Origin: Pseudomonadota bacterium
GTDB taxonomy: Bacteria; Pseudomonadota; Gammaproteobacteria; Xanthomonadales; Ahniellaceae
DNA: 32,601 bases
Reading direction: 5' to 3'
NCBI GenBank assembly: GCA_022705045.1
Contig: JAKJFE010000023.1
Span: forward strand, 1 to 32,601
Of this stretch, positions 1 to 7,320 are shown piece after piece. Within the stretch, counting starts at the first letter, position 1. Every line of letters starts with the position of its first letter. A program made the position numbers and the translations under genes. A model generated the notes under the pieces. The model was not told where the DNA came from. It saw nothing but the letters and a program-made list of their open reading frames with translations, and did not search any database.

Positions 1-2
1 GC

Positions 3-257
3 ATCGACCCCGCCGCACTGCACCGCCACCGCGCCACCGCGGCCCAGTCCGATCTCGACGCCGCCGACCGCCACCGCAACGTGCGCGACGCCTTCACCGC
101 CGACCCGACCCGCGTCCACGACCGCCACATCATCCTCGTCGACGACGTCGCCACCACCGCCGCCACCGCCAACGCCTGCGCCCAAGCCCTCAAAGCCGCC
201 GGCGCCCACACCGTCACCACCCTCGTCATCGCCCGCGCACCGGCGCCTGCAAAGTAA
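3..257 (+). CDS. comF: ComF family phosphoribosyltransferase, C-terminal part (5' end outside window)
   Basis: The frame is open from the window edge to a TAA at 255-257 and gives about 84 residues. It contains a PRPP-binding loop of the form ILVDDVATTAATANACAQAL, followed by a hydrophobic strand (TVTTLVIARA) and a short APAPAK tail. This is the layout of the C-terminal half of ComF/GntX proteins, which belong to the type I phosphoribosyltransferases and are linked to DNA uptake. The usual loop is VDDVxTTGAT; here the Gly is Ala (TTAAT), a conservative change. The N-terminal zinc-finger part is not visible. A hairpin starts 17 bases after the stop codon. The same 3' end (CCTGCAAAGTA followed by the hairpin) recurs near 2353-2405. 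Family identification is fairly sure; the exact biological role is not shown by the sequence. Confidence 0.75.
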   Translation: MDPAALHRHRATAAQSDLDAADRHRNVRDAFTADPTRVHDRHIILVDDVATTAATANACAQALKAAGAHTVTTLVIARAPAPAK

Positions 258-274
258 TCGCGCCACCAAGAAAA

Positions 275-298
275 ACGGCCAGCGCGAGGGCTGGCCGT
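275..298 (-). terminator. Rho-independent terminator (shared by convergent genes)
   Basis: A perfect 9-bp stem (275-283 with 290-298) encloses the loop GCGAGG. Read on the minus strand it is followed by a run of five T, so it best terminates the DUF4279-like gene that ends at 331. On the plus strand it lies just after the comF stop. The core CAGCGCGAG recurs in hairpins at 979-1003 and 2383-2405. Confidence 0.7.
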
Positions 299-330
299 GG
301 GGTCTTGTGCGGCGAGTGTGCCCAAGGACA

Positions 331-888
331 TCAGCCGATTGAGCGCATTTCACCGGAAGATTGAGATTCGAAACTTACCAACGCGTGGCCAGAATCATTC
401 GAACTCCCGGTTCGGGAATACTTCAATTCCCAATTCGATTCCGAGCGCTGCCAATCTGCCAAGCAAACCAGGGCTGAATACATCTCCAATGTTCTGTCGT
501 CCATCCAGATCGAAATAGAGGCTGAGCGTTCCGCCTTCTTTTTTTTGATGCCCTCAAATTGCTCTGCCGCCCTCTCAATATTGACCAACCATTGTTCGAT
601 TGCAGCCGCAGGGCTTGAGTGGCCGAGTCGACTGGTGTGACTCCAGAGCGAATCTGGATGCGTTCCCGAAAGCAGCTTTCCTGAGGGCATTCTGCGTTCG
701 GCACCCTTGGCCCAGCTCAAATTCGGCGACATACCAGTCAAGACGCCGAGAAATGACAAGTCCGCACTCGGATGTCGAACGAGGAATCGAACGGAGTGGT
801 TGGCGCCCGACCCGGGTGAGTCGTCGTCAGTAGTAGCTGTTGGCGAAGCGGTCGTTGTCTTCTCTTTTTGGGTCAGGTTGTCTTTCAC
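331..888 (-). CDS. DUF4279-like protein, possible immunity protein
   Basis: The ORF encodes 185 residues from a GTG at 888; no better start lies downstream before the conserved part. The first 30 residues are polar and low in complexity. From about residue 33 the layout resembles DUF4279: a hydrophobic strand, then a Trp/Lys segment (MSPNLSWAKGAERRMPSGKL), then a SLWSHTSRLG segment, a helix (AIEQWLVNIERAAEQFEGI) and a final pair of strands (SASISIWMDD). Proteins of this family are often found beside polymorphic toxins and have been proposed as immunity proteins. Here the gene is the last of three minus-strand genes that begin with an RHS C-terminus, but a terminator hairpin (979-1003) separates it from the preceding lipoprotein gene, so it probably has its own promoter. 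The family call rests on pattern memory only; the immunity role is inference. Confidence 0.6.
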   Translation of the reverse strand: MKDNLTQKEKTTTASPTATTDDDSPGSGANHSVRFLVRHPSADLSFLGVLTGMSPNLSWAKGAERRMPSGKLLSGTHPDSLWSHTSRLGHSSPAAAIEQWLVNIERAAEQFEGIKKKKAERSASISIWMDDRTLEMYSALVCLADWQRSESNWELKYSRTGSSNDSGHALVSFESQSSGEMRSIG

Positions 889-978
889 GATCGCGCTCTT
901 CGTCTCTGCGGCTTTCTCTATCGCGGTCAGAAAAGGCTTCGAACGACATCACCCACCGCAACCCCGTGCCCAAAGAGA

Positions 979-1003
979 AACCGCCAGCGCGAGGCTGGCG
1001 GTT
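979..1003 (-). terminator. Terminator hairpin after the lipoprotein gene
   Basis: A perfect 10-bp stem (AACCGCCAGC at 979-988 with GCTGGCGGTT at 994-1003) closes a five-base loop GCGAG. On the minus strand it is followed by a T-rich tract (TTTCTCTTTG). It lies 20 bases beyond the stop of the lipoprotein gene at 1024 and shares the CAGCGCGAG core with two other hairpins of this region. Confidence 0.75.
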
Positions 1004-1023
1004 CGCAAAGACACTTGTCTTGA

Positions 1024-1443
1024 TCACTGTGAATTGGCGCTGCAGTCCGACAAGACATTGAGGCGGGTGATTTCTGACAGCAGTCCCATCGTCTCGAACG
1101 AGTGCTCGGTCGCGGCAAGAAACTTGCCTCGAACTATCACACACGAACCATCTAGCTCGAAGAACTTATCGGGTGATACCAAGCGTGCCACCTCGTCCAC
1201 CGAGATTTCGATGGTGCGTGCAGCGGCCGCATCACCTCGCTCTGTCGATGCACTCAAGTACAGATAACCGTTGTAGACCAGCTTACCGTGCAGCGTGATG
1301 GTTGTTCCTAAGTACGTGCTTGGCGATGCATCAACGGCCTCGATCCGCGTGCAGCATGCATCGCCGGGATTGACACGAGTGCTGTGACAGCCAATAACAA
1401 GAACTGCTGGTCCAAGCCAGCTCAGCGCGTTACTCAGCTTCAT
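1024..1443 (-). CDS. Small lipoprotein downstream of RHS C-terminus, candidate immunity protein
   Basis: This encodes 139 residues starting at ATG 1443; a longer frame to 1482 exists, but the 1443 ATG has a GAGGA ribosome-binding site 8 bases upstream and is immediately followed by a lipoprotein signal peptide. The signal ends in a VIGC lipobox, so the mature protein would begin at Cys-19 and be tethered to a membrane. The rest looks like a small beta-rich domain (TITLHGKLVYNGYLYLS, then SCVIVRGKFLAATEH, then EITRLNVLSD), possibly an OB-like fold. The start overlaps the end of the RHS reading frame by 14 bases, so the two are translationally linked. The position directly after a toxin-like C-terminus is the usual place of an immunity gene, and many periplasm-acting toxins have lipoprotein antidotes. 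No named family was recognised; immunity is inference. Confidence 0.65.
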   Translation of the reverse strand: MKLSNALSWLGPAVLVIGCHSTRVNPGDACCTRIEAVDASPSTYLGTTITLHGKLVYNGYLYLSASTERGDAAAARTIEISVDEVARLVSPDKFFELDGSCVIVRGKFLAATEHSFETMGLLSEITRLNVLSDCSANSQ

Positions 1444-2245
1444 GCTTGCGTCCTCGTTGGTGATCTTTCCGAAGCTTTTCAATCAATTTTTTCCGGTCAC
1501 TATTCGATTCCCGCTTTTCGCCCTGGTAGCGATGATCTTTGCCGCGGACCGTTCTTGTTCGAAGAGACCCATCTTTGCGTTCCAGAACGCGCACAGCATT
1601 CGTCGGAGTTCGGACATAGTTGGGAACCTTGACGTTCTTCAATACCGCATCGTCGCCAGGAACTGTCGGGAGTTCACGAAGTTCGTTCGTGACATATCCC
1701 ACAACACCATCGGCTGTAGTCGCCTCATGTGTGTGCGCCACAAATGAAGCGTCGCGTGTATTCACCTCAGCCGAACACCTTCTGTTCGAGCAATCGCCCA
1801 GCGGCTGCATCCCGCCATCGCGCGAGAAAAGCGCACCGTGTTCGGCCGATCCCGGTTGAGGAGCAAACTGCGAAAGGTACTCGACCGCGATTGCATCAGT
1901 GAGATCTGATCCCAAAATGTCGTCAGCGTCTCTCCCATCCGGATCCGTGAACTTGTAGGGAGAGTTGTTGGCGTACGCGTAGCGGTTGAAGTTGAAGGCG
2001 GAGGTGGTGTCCACCGCCATCGGGTCGGGGCTGAGGAAGCGGCCGAGGGTGGGGTCGTAGAAGCGGGCCTGGGCGTAAATCAGGCCGGTGGTCTGGTCGT
2101 ACTGGTGGCCGGTGTAGCTCGGTTCGCCGTTGCGCGGCGTGGTCGTCGGGGTGCCGTAGGGTTCGTACTGGGTGCGACGGCCCGCGAGCACGCTGCCGGT
2201 GCTGCTGGTGTAGGCCACCGGACTGCCGAGCGCGTCGGTGTGCAC
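1430..2245 (-). CDS. Orphan RHS repeat-associated core fragment with variable C-terminal domain
   Basis: The frame holds the end of an RHS core: VHTDALGSPVAYT, then YTGHQYDQTTGLIYAQARFY, then LGRFLSPDP and NRYAYANNSPYKFTDPDGRD, where the conserved core ends. About 165 variable residues follow. They contain an HTH motif (FVAHTHEATT), then VPGDDAVLKNV and YVRTPTNAVRVLE, an arrangement like DUF4329/JAB-type domains, and end in a very basic tail. The first usable codon is a GTG at 2245, but the frame is open to 2371, running upstream through an Ala-Gly repeat into a terminator-like hairpin, so the several-hundred-residue RHS shell is missing. It is therefore a truncated gene or a displaced C-terminal cassette, not an intact RHS toxin. 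The following lipoprotein gene overlaps its stop. Confidence 0.7.
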   Translation of the reverse strand: MHTDALGSPVAYTSSTGSVLAGRRTQYEPYGTPTTTPRNGEPSYTGHQYDQTTGLIYAQARFYDPTLGRFLSPDPMAVDTTSAFNFNRYAYANNSPYKFTDPDGRDADDILGSDLTDAIAVEYLSQFAPQPGSAEHGALFSRDGGMQPLGDCSNRRCSAEVNTRDASFVAHTHEATTADGVVGYVTNELRELPTVPGDDAVLKNVKVPNYVRTPTNAVRVLERKDGSLRTRTVRGKDHRYQGEKRESNSDRKKLIEKLRKDHQRGRKHEAE

Positions 2246-2299
2246 GTATTCGACGCTGTAGGTGACCGGACTGACGACGGCCGCGGTGGCCGTGGCCTT

Positions 2300-2357
<58 letters not shown>

Positions 2358-2382
2358 GCAAAGTAGCCGCGTCACCAAAAAA

Positions 2383-2405
2383 ACGGACAGCGCGAGGGCT
2401 GACCG
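2383..2405 (-). terminator. Imperfect terminator-like hairpin after the FG-GAP gene
   Basis: The arms CGGACAGC and GCTGACCG pair with one mismatch around CAGCGCGAGGGCTG. On the minus strand a run of seven T follows. It lies about 160 bases beyond the stop of the FG-GAP gene at 2564. Sequence and flanks are close to the hairpin after comF (251-298). The stretch between 2405 and 2563 holds nothing else that I recognise. Confidence 0.5.
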
Positions 2406-2563
2406 CGTTGTTTTTCTGAGGCGGGACAGTTTGGTCTGACGTTGCGCGCCAACACAGGCAGGACTGTCCCAGATGACGCCCACAGCACGATCGGCGGATG
2501 ACGCAAGCCATCAATCAGGGAACGACTCGGCGAATTCTCACCGATTCGGCTTTCTGTTGAAGC

Positions 2564-5101
2564 TCAGTCCTCAAATCCGTCGGCGAACAATGCCAATCGA
2601 GCAAGGTATGCCGCGCCGACGTTGGGGTTCTGCGAGATGGACTCACTGAAGTTGGGAGAACCAATTAGCAGCATGCCTTCAGAGATCGACACCGCGGCTC
2701 CGAACGCATCGGCCGATGAGGCTCCGGTAATACGACTGTCTTGGCTCCAGATTGAGCCCTGACGCGCGAAGAGATACGCAGCTCCGCTGGGGTTGAACGT
2801 GTATCCGGGGGCGCCAATGATGGCGAGATCGCCCACCACACTGACCGAGTAGCCAAAATTCTCGCCGCTGACCGGTACGTTCGGCACCAGTCGAGATGGC
2901 GCGCCCCAGTTCACTCCGCTTCGCACATAGACGTAAACCGCACCGGAAGCATCCGCCATCGAGTTGTCCGCTGACGGGAACCCTACCATGGCGGTATTGC
3001 CGGACACGGATACCGAACGACCAAATCCGCCTTCCATGACATCTTCGGCAGTGAGTTCGGCTTGGAAGGTCCACGCCGTTCCGGATCGCGCAAATACATA
3101 GACCGAGCCGACGCCCGGATTCGTTGGCGAGCCGCCATTTTTTGCACTGACAAGCGCGGTGTCGGAGGACAACGCGACCGCGCTTCCGAGAGAGTCATTC
3201 AATGCCGCATCAGGAGCGACAAGTTTCGCTTGCTGTACCCACGCCGCACCACTGCGCGTGAATACGTATGCAGAACCTTCTTTGTTGCTTATTGCCGAAC
3301 CCTCCCGCCACGCACCCACGAGAATCGTGTCGCCATTGATGGCGACCGCGTTGCCAAACTCGTCACCGGTCTGATTGTCGCTGGCGGTCAGTTTGGCTTG
3401 CTGTGTCCAAACACTACCGTTGCGCACGTACACATAAACCGCGCCGACATCCGGCTGGAAGGAATTCGGAATCGAGCCATCCTTGAGCGGAGACCCGATG
3501 ATCGCCGTGTCCGCCGTCAGCGCAATCGATGAACCGAATTTGGCATCTTCTTCGGCGTCGGCGGCGGTCAGTCTGGCCTGTTGAGTCCATGCGCTGCCGT
3601 TACGAACAAAGACATAGACCGCGCCCGCATTGACCGCGGTGGGTGCATCGGCACTGGGCGCTCCGACCAAGGCGGTGGTGCCACTGAGCGATACGGACAA
3701 ACCGAAGCGATGTTCAGCCGCACCGTTGCCGGCGCTGAGCTGTGCTTGCTGAGTCCAGACGCCGGAATTGCGGACGAATACCCCGGCAGTTCCGGCGCTG
3801 TTTCCAGCAATGGTGTCGTCAAAGGGTGCGCCCGCCAGAAGCGATTCGCCGGAGATCGCCACAGACGTGCCAAATTCATCACCCCCGTCGACGTCTGCGG
3901 GCTGCACTCTGCCTTGGAGTGTCCACGTTGAACCACCCGAGACGTAAATATAGGCCGCTCCACGCTTCGTGCTTTGTGAGGGTGACGAAAAATAGTGCGA
4001 TCCCGCCACGAGCGTATTGCCCGACAACGCGATGTCATGTCCGAACTCGTGGAAGTTGCTGCCATCGCCGGGCGTCAACTTGGCTTGCCATGTCCAAGTG
4101 CTGCCACTACGGACATACGTTGAAACCGAGCCGATGTCCGCGAACGTGTCCGTATCGTCGAGCCTCGCGCCAACCGCTGCAGTATTTCCTGAAATGGCAA
4201 CCGACGATCCGAATTTATCGTCCGCTTCCCCACCGGGAGCCGGTAACGTGCTCTGCCAAATCCAGTCGGCACCCATCTGCACAAAGACATGGGCCGAACC
4301 AACGCCGCCTCCGTTCGGAGCACCAACGATCAATGATCCGCCGGATATCGCCACCGAGTGGCCGAAGTGCGAGAACTCCACTGCAGTTGGTGCAAAGAGC
4401 TGATCTTGCTGCGCCCACTGCGTGCCGTTGCGTGCGAAGACATAAGCCGTGCCGGTGAAAAACAAGTTGCCAGCATTTCGCTCAGGTGCGCCCACTACGA
4501 CGAGGTCACCGTCCACAGCGACATCCCAACCAAACCGGTGTGCCCAAGCGGTATCCGCACCGACCAACTTCGCCTGCATATTCCAAGTCTGTGCACTTCG
4601 CACGAACACGTACGCCGCGCCGCCTTGCGGCGTACCGGGTGCAGAGATCACCGCTGTATCGCCAGACAGAGCCACGGCGGAACCGAATTGATCATTGAAC
4701 TCGCCGTCGGGTGCGACAAGAGTCGCCTGGAGCGCCCACTGGCCTCCGGAACGCACGAAAACATAAGCTGAGCCCAAGGCTGAGCTCAGTGCGTGCCTAT
4801 TTTGCTTGGCACCGACCAGAGCGGTCTCTCCCGAGATCGCGACGGAAGAGCCGAAATAGTCGCCACCTTCGCCGTCGCCATTGACCGGATCGTCTGCAGG
4901 ATTTACCAGCCGCACTGTTCCGGAAAGGGCATTGCTCACCGATTTCTCAAACGCGCGCTGATCGTTGGCAGATTCGAACTGCCCCCGAGAGAGGCGCATC
5001 GGGAGATCTGTGAATGCCAAGGCATCATCCGTCAAAAGCGTGCTCAACGTGACGATGAATAAACTGGCGCGCGCCGCCAGTCGGCAAAGTTTGCAAAGCA
5101 T
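2564..5101 (-). CDS. Exported FG-GAP repeat beta-propeller protein with DGFE-type C-terminus
   Basis: This 845-residue protein begins with a Sec signal peptide (hydrophobic LFIVTLSTLL, cleavage probably after DDALA). It then carries 14 FG-GAP-like repeats about 55 residues apart, each of the form xxFGxSVAISGxTxLVGAP followed by GxAYVFVRxGxxWxxQAxL. Fourteen repeats would fit two seven-bladed propellers. The protein ends ALFADGFED. A C-terminal (I/L)FxDGFE motif is, to my recollection, common on secreted proteins of this bacterial order; its function is unknown to me. The likely role is extracellular or surface binding; no catalytic residues were seen. GC content is clearly lower than that of the neighbouring metabolic genes. 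A promoter is visible at 5186-5214, giving a leader of about 80 bases. Transcription runs towards the RHS fragment but probably stops at the 2383 hairpin. Confidence 0.85.
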   Translation of the reverse strand: MLCKLCRLAARASLFIVTLSTLLTDDALAFTDLPMRLSRGQFESANDQRAFEKSVSNALSGTVRLVNPADDPVNGDGEGGDYFGSSVAISGETALVGAKQNRHALSSALGSAYVFVRSGGQWALQATLVAPDGEFNDQFGSAVALSGDTAVISAPGTPQGGAAYVFVRSAQTWNMQAKLVGADTAWAHRFGWDVAVDGDLVVVGAPERNAGNLFFTGTAYVFARNGTQWAQQDQLFAPTAVEFSHFGHSVAISGGSLIVGAPNGGGVGSAHVFVQMGADWIWQSTLPAPGGEADDKFGSSVAISGNTAAVGARLDDTDTFADIGSVSTYVRSGSTWTWQAKLTPGDGSNFHEFGHDIALSGNTLVAGSHYFSSPSQSTKRGAAYIYVSGGSTWTLQGRVQPADVDGGDEFGTSVAISGESLLAGAPFDDTIAGNSAGTAGVFVRNSGVWTQQAQLSAGNGAAEHRFGLSVSLSGTTALVGAPSADAPTAVNAGAVYVFVRNGSAWTQQARLTAADAEEDAKFGSSIALTADTAIIGSPLKDGSIPNSFQPDVGAVYVYVRNGSVWTQQAKLTASDNQTGDEFGNAVAINGDTILVGAWREGSAISNKEGSAYVFTRSGAAWVQQAKLVAPDAALNDSLGSAVALSSDTALVSAKNGGSPTNPGVGSVYVFARSGTAWTFQAELTAEDVMEGGFGRSVSVSGNTAMVGFPSADNSMADASGAVYVYVRSGVNWGAPSRLVPNVPVSGENFGYSVSVVGDLAIIGAPGYTFNPSGAAYLFARQGSIWSQDSRITGASSADAFGAAVSISEGMLLIGSPNFSESISQNPNVGAAYLARLALFADGFED

Positions 5102-5185
5102 CGAGGACTCCGAAGGCTGCTGTGCGAAAACACAACTCGGGAATTCGCCGCAGCACTCCCCCGAGACTTCGGCAACGAAGCGCGC

Positions 5186-5214
5186 ACCTTAGCCGCCGTG
5201 ACAGGGTGTGACAA
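5186..5214 (-). promoter_or_regulatory. Predicted sigma-70 promoter of the FG-GAP gene
   Basis: On the minus strand a -35 element TTGTCA (5209-5214) and a -10 element TAAGGT (5186-5191) are separated by exactly 17 bases. The -35 lies in a direct repeat TGTCAC-ACCC-TGTCAC, which could also be a regulator site. The rest of 5215-5351 shows no gene that I can support. Confidence 0.5.
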
Positions 5215-5351
5215 CCCGCCATGCCCTGAGGAGTTCAGCTGACCATGGGTAACAACGTCAACGCCATGCTCAGCTGTGACGCCGTACCAGCCCAATCGTT
5301 CAGCTCATCGGTAGCGCCGCCTGCAAGAGATATGCCCGCCCGGCGAGCGCG

Positions 5352-5519
5352 CTACTCGAACCCGTCACTGAACATCGCATCCGGCACTTCGGCGACCAGT
5401 GTCAGTTGATGCAGACCGGGTGCGAGTTGGGGGGCGATGCAATCGACGGTGTGGGCATCGGGATCGAATCGGCAGCGGTCGTCGAGATCGCGGGTGGCGC
5501 CGAGGCACCCGGCCAGGGA
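5352..5519 (-). pseudogene. C-terminal remnant of a DGFE-ending exported protein
   Basis: The minus-strand frame from the in-frame stop at 5520-5522 to the TAG at 5352-5354 encodes about 55 residues with no start codon except one Met seven residues from the end. The sequence contains Cys residues and reads ...CIAPQLAPGLHQLTLVAEV then PDAMFSDGFE at its end. The final FSDGFE matches the (I/L/M)FxDGFE ending of the neighbouring FG-GAP protein, which ends ALFADGFED. Immediately upstream lies the end of ubiA, in a different frame. The most economical reading is that only the 3' end of an exported-protein gene survives here after a deletion or insertion. Confidence 0.55.
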
Positions 5520-5536
5520 TCATGGTCCTTCGCGGA

Positions 5537-6517
5537 TCAGACGGCCTCGGCCGTGGCGCGCGCGAAATCCACCGCCATGCCCACCCACAGCGCCGCGCCA
5601 GCCCAGTGGCTGAGCCGGAAGGCGCGGAAACAGGCATCGCGGTCGCGGCTGCGGGCGAGCCAATGCTGCAGGACGATGACCGCGAGCGCGGCGCACCAGC
5701 CGATGGTGTAGGCACCGCCCAGTTGCAAGCGCGCACCGACCAGCCACATCGCATACAGGAAGCCGGCGTGGATCAGTCCGATGGCAACGAGGTCCATGTC
5801 GCCGAACAGGATGGCGGTCGACTTCGAACCGGCCTTGAGATCGTCGTCGCGGTCGACCATCGCGTACAGGGTGTCGTAGGCGGTGCTCCACAACACGTTG
5901 GCGAGAAACAGCAGCCACGCCACCTGATCGACCTCGCCCTTCTGCGCGGCATAGGCCATCGGCACCGACCAGCCGAACGCAGCACCTAGCCACAGCTGCG
6001 GCAGATGCGTGTGGCGCTTGAGATACGGATAGGCGATCGCGAGCGCAGCACCGCCAAACGCGAGTTGGATGGTGAGCGTGTTCGTGAACGCGACCAGCAC
6101 CAGTGCGACCAGCATCAACGCGCCGAACACCATCAACGCTTCGCGCGGCGTCACGCGACCATCGACCAGTGGTCGTTGCGCCGTACGTTTGACTTGGCCG
6201 TCCAGCCAGCGGTCGGCGTAATCGTTGATCACGCAGCCAGCCGAACGCATCACGATCACGCCCAGCGAGAAGATCACCAGCAGCGACCACGACGGCATGC
6301 CCTTGGCCGCCGCCCAAAGACCCCAATACGTCGGCCACAGCAGCAGCAGCCAGCCGACCGGCTTGTCGAGACGCATCAGCAAGGCGTAGTTGCGCGCCCG
6401 CTCGCGCCAGTCGCGCGGCGGCGATACGGCCAGCGATGCCTGCGCCGGCGTCGACGCCGGTGTGCGTGACGCGGGATGCGCCACCCGGCGCGCCTGCGAT
6501 TTCGGTGCCTTGCTCAT
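5537..6517 (-). CDS. ubiA: 4-hydroxybenzoate octaprenyltransferase UbiA
   Basis: UbiA attaches the polyprenyl tail to 4-hydroxybenzoate, the first membrane step of ubiquinone synthesis. The sequence shows both Mg-prenyl-diphosphate motifs of the family: NDYADRWLDGQVKRT and, in the second half, DTLYAMVDRDDDLKAGSKST. Multiple hydrophobic segments give the usual polytopic inner-membrane protein. I chose the ATG at 6517 (326 residues); an upstream TTG at 6547 would overlap the previous gene. Even so the protein has about 35 more N-terminal residues (Pro/Ala/Arg rich) than the E. coli enzyme. It is the third gene of a minus-strand run behind the glutamine amidotransferase (26-base gap), so it is probably cotranscribed, although the products are not in one obvious pathway. 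Identification is secure. Confidence 0.95.
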   Translation of the reverse strand: MSKAPKSQARRVAHPASRTPASTPAQASLAVSPPRDWRERARNYALLMRLDKPVGWLLLLWPTYWGLWAAAKGMPSWSLLVIFSLGVIVMRSAGCVINDYADRWLDGQVKRTAQRPLVDGRVTPREALMVFGALMLVALVLVAFTNTLTIQLAFGGAALAIAYPYLKRHTHLPQLWLGAAFGWSVPMAYAAQKGEVDQVAWLLFLANVLWSTAYDTLYAMVDRDDDLKAGSKSTAILFGDMDLVAIGLIHAGFLYAMWLVGARLQLGGAYTIGWCAALAVIVLQHWLARSRDRDACFRAFRLSHWAGAALWVGMAVDFARATAEAV

Positions 6518-6543
6518 GCCGCGATTGTGCGGCGACGCGTCGC

Positions 6544-7320
6544 TCAACGCGAGCAGGCGGAGAGAAACGATTGCATCAGCGGGGCGCGGTCCATGAGTTG
6601 CGGGTCGCGGCCGTCATGGAATTCCGGGTGCCATTGCACGCCGACGACGAAACGCGACCGGTCCATGCACGAAATCGCCTCGATGACGCCGTCGTCGGCC
6701 TGGGCTTCGACGACAAACCCGGGCGCGACCACCTTTGCGGCCTGGTGATGGATCGAATTGATGCGGAAACGGCTGCCGGCGCCGTACCAGTCGGCGAAGC
6801 GACCGCCGTCGCGGATGGTCAGGGCGTGACCGTGTTCGTCGTAGCGTTCGCTGATGACATGCGATTCGGTGGTGACGCCGTCGATCAGCAGGTCCTGATG
6901 CAAGCTGCCGCCGAAGGCGATGTTGATCAGCTGCATGCCGCGGCAGATGCCGAGCACAGGCTTGCCGGCGCGATCGAACGCGCGCAGCAGATCGAGTTCG
7001 AAACGGTCGCGCACCGGGTCCACCCCGATCGTGCACGGCCGAGGTTCTTCGCCGTACAGGCGCGGGTCGAGGTCGGCGCCGCCCTGCAGGAACAGGCCGT
7101 CAAAGCGTTCCGCGATGCCGTCGACATCGAGATCGGCACGACGCAATTCACCGCCGCGTTCGATGGTCGGCACCATCGCGACGATCGCGCCAGCATGCGA
7201 CAGCCAGTGCGACACCGACTGTTCGAGGAACTGCAGTTTCTTGCCGCGGAAGCCGAGCTCGCTCGGCACCTGGTGCAACAGTCTCGGGGAAATGGCGATC
7301 AGCGGGACGCGGTCACTCAT
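6544..7320 (-). CDS. Class I glutamine amidotransferase, gamma-glutamyl-GABA hydrolase (PuuD) type
   Basis: This 258-residue protein has the fold and triad of PuuD-type peptidase C26 proteins: a GLFLQGGADLDPRLYG loop, the nucleophile elbow GICRGMQLINIAFGG with Cys-126, and His-231/Glu-233 in VQWHPEF. Known members hydrolyse gamma-glutamyl amide bonds, for example in gamma-glutamyl-GABA during putrescine breakdown. The start ATG (7320) overlaps the stop of the upstream ligase gene in an ATGA arrangement, implying coupled translation. The neighbour is a carboxylate-amine ligase of the glutamate-cysteine ligase 2 family, so the pair could make and break gamma-glutamyl or similar amides. The rest of the putrescine pathway is absent nearby, so the exact substrate is open. 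Confidence 0.85.
   Translation of the reverse strand: MSDRVPLIAISPRLLHQVPSELGFRGKKLQFLEQSVSHWLSHAGAIVAMVPTIERGGELRRADLDVDGIAERFDGLFLQGGADLDPRLYGEEPRPCTIGVDPVRDRFELDLLRAFDRAGKPVLGICRGMQLINIAFGGSLHQDLLIDGVTTESHVISERYDEHGHALTIRDGGRFADWYGAGSRFRINSIHHQAAKVVAPGFVVEAQADDGVIEAISCMDRSRFVVGVQWHPEFHDGRDPQLMDRAPLMQSFLSACSR

Noticed and set aside
827-1144. 105-codon minus-strand frame between the lipoprotein and the DUF4279-like gene
   Set aside because: It spans the terminator hairpin and overlaps both neighbours in other frames; Arg/Asp repeats look like chance.
2400-2560. Possible insertion-sequence remnant around GGGACAGTTTGG and GGACTGTCCC
   Set aside because: No pair of long inverted ends, no transposase motif and no target duplication could be shown.
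5245-5409. 54-codon plus-strand ORF with a GAGGAG-like site upstream
   Set aside because: It is antisense to the DGFE remnant, has no recognisable feature and a poor composition.
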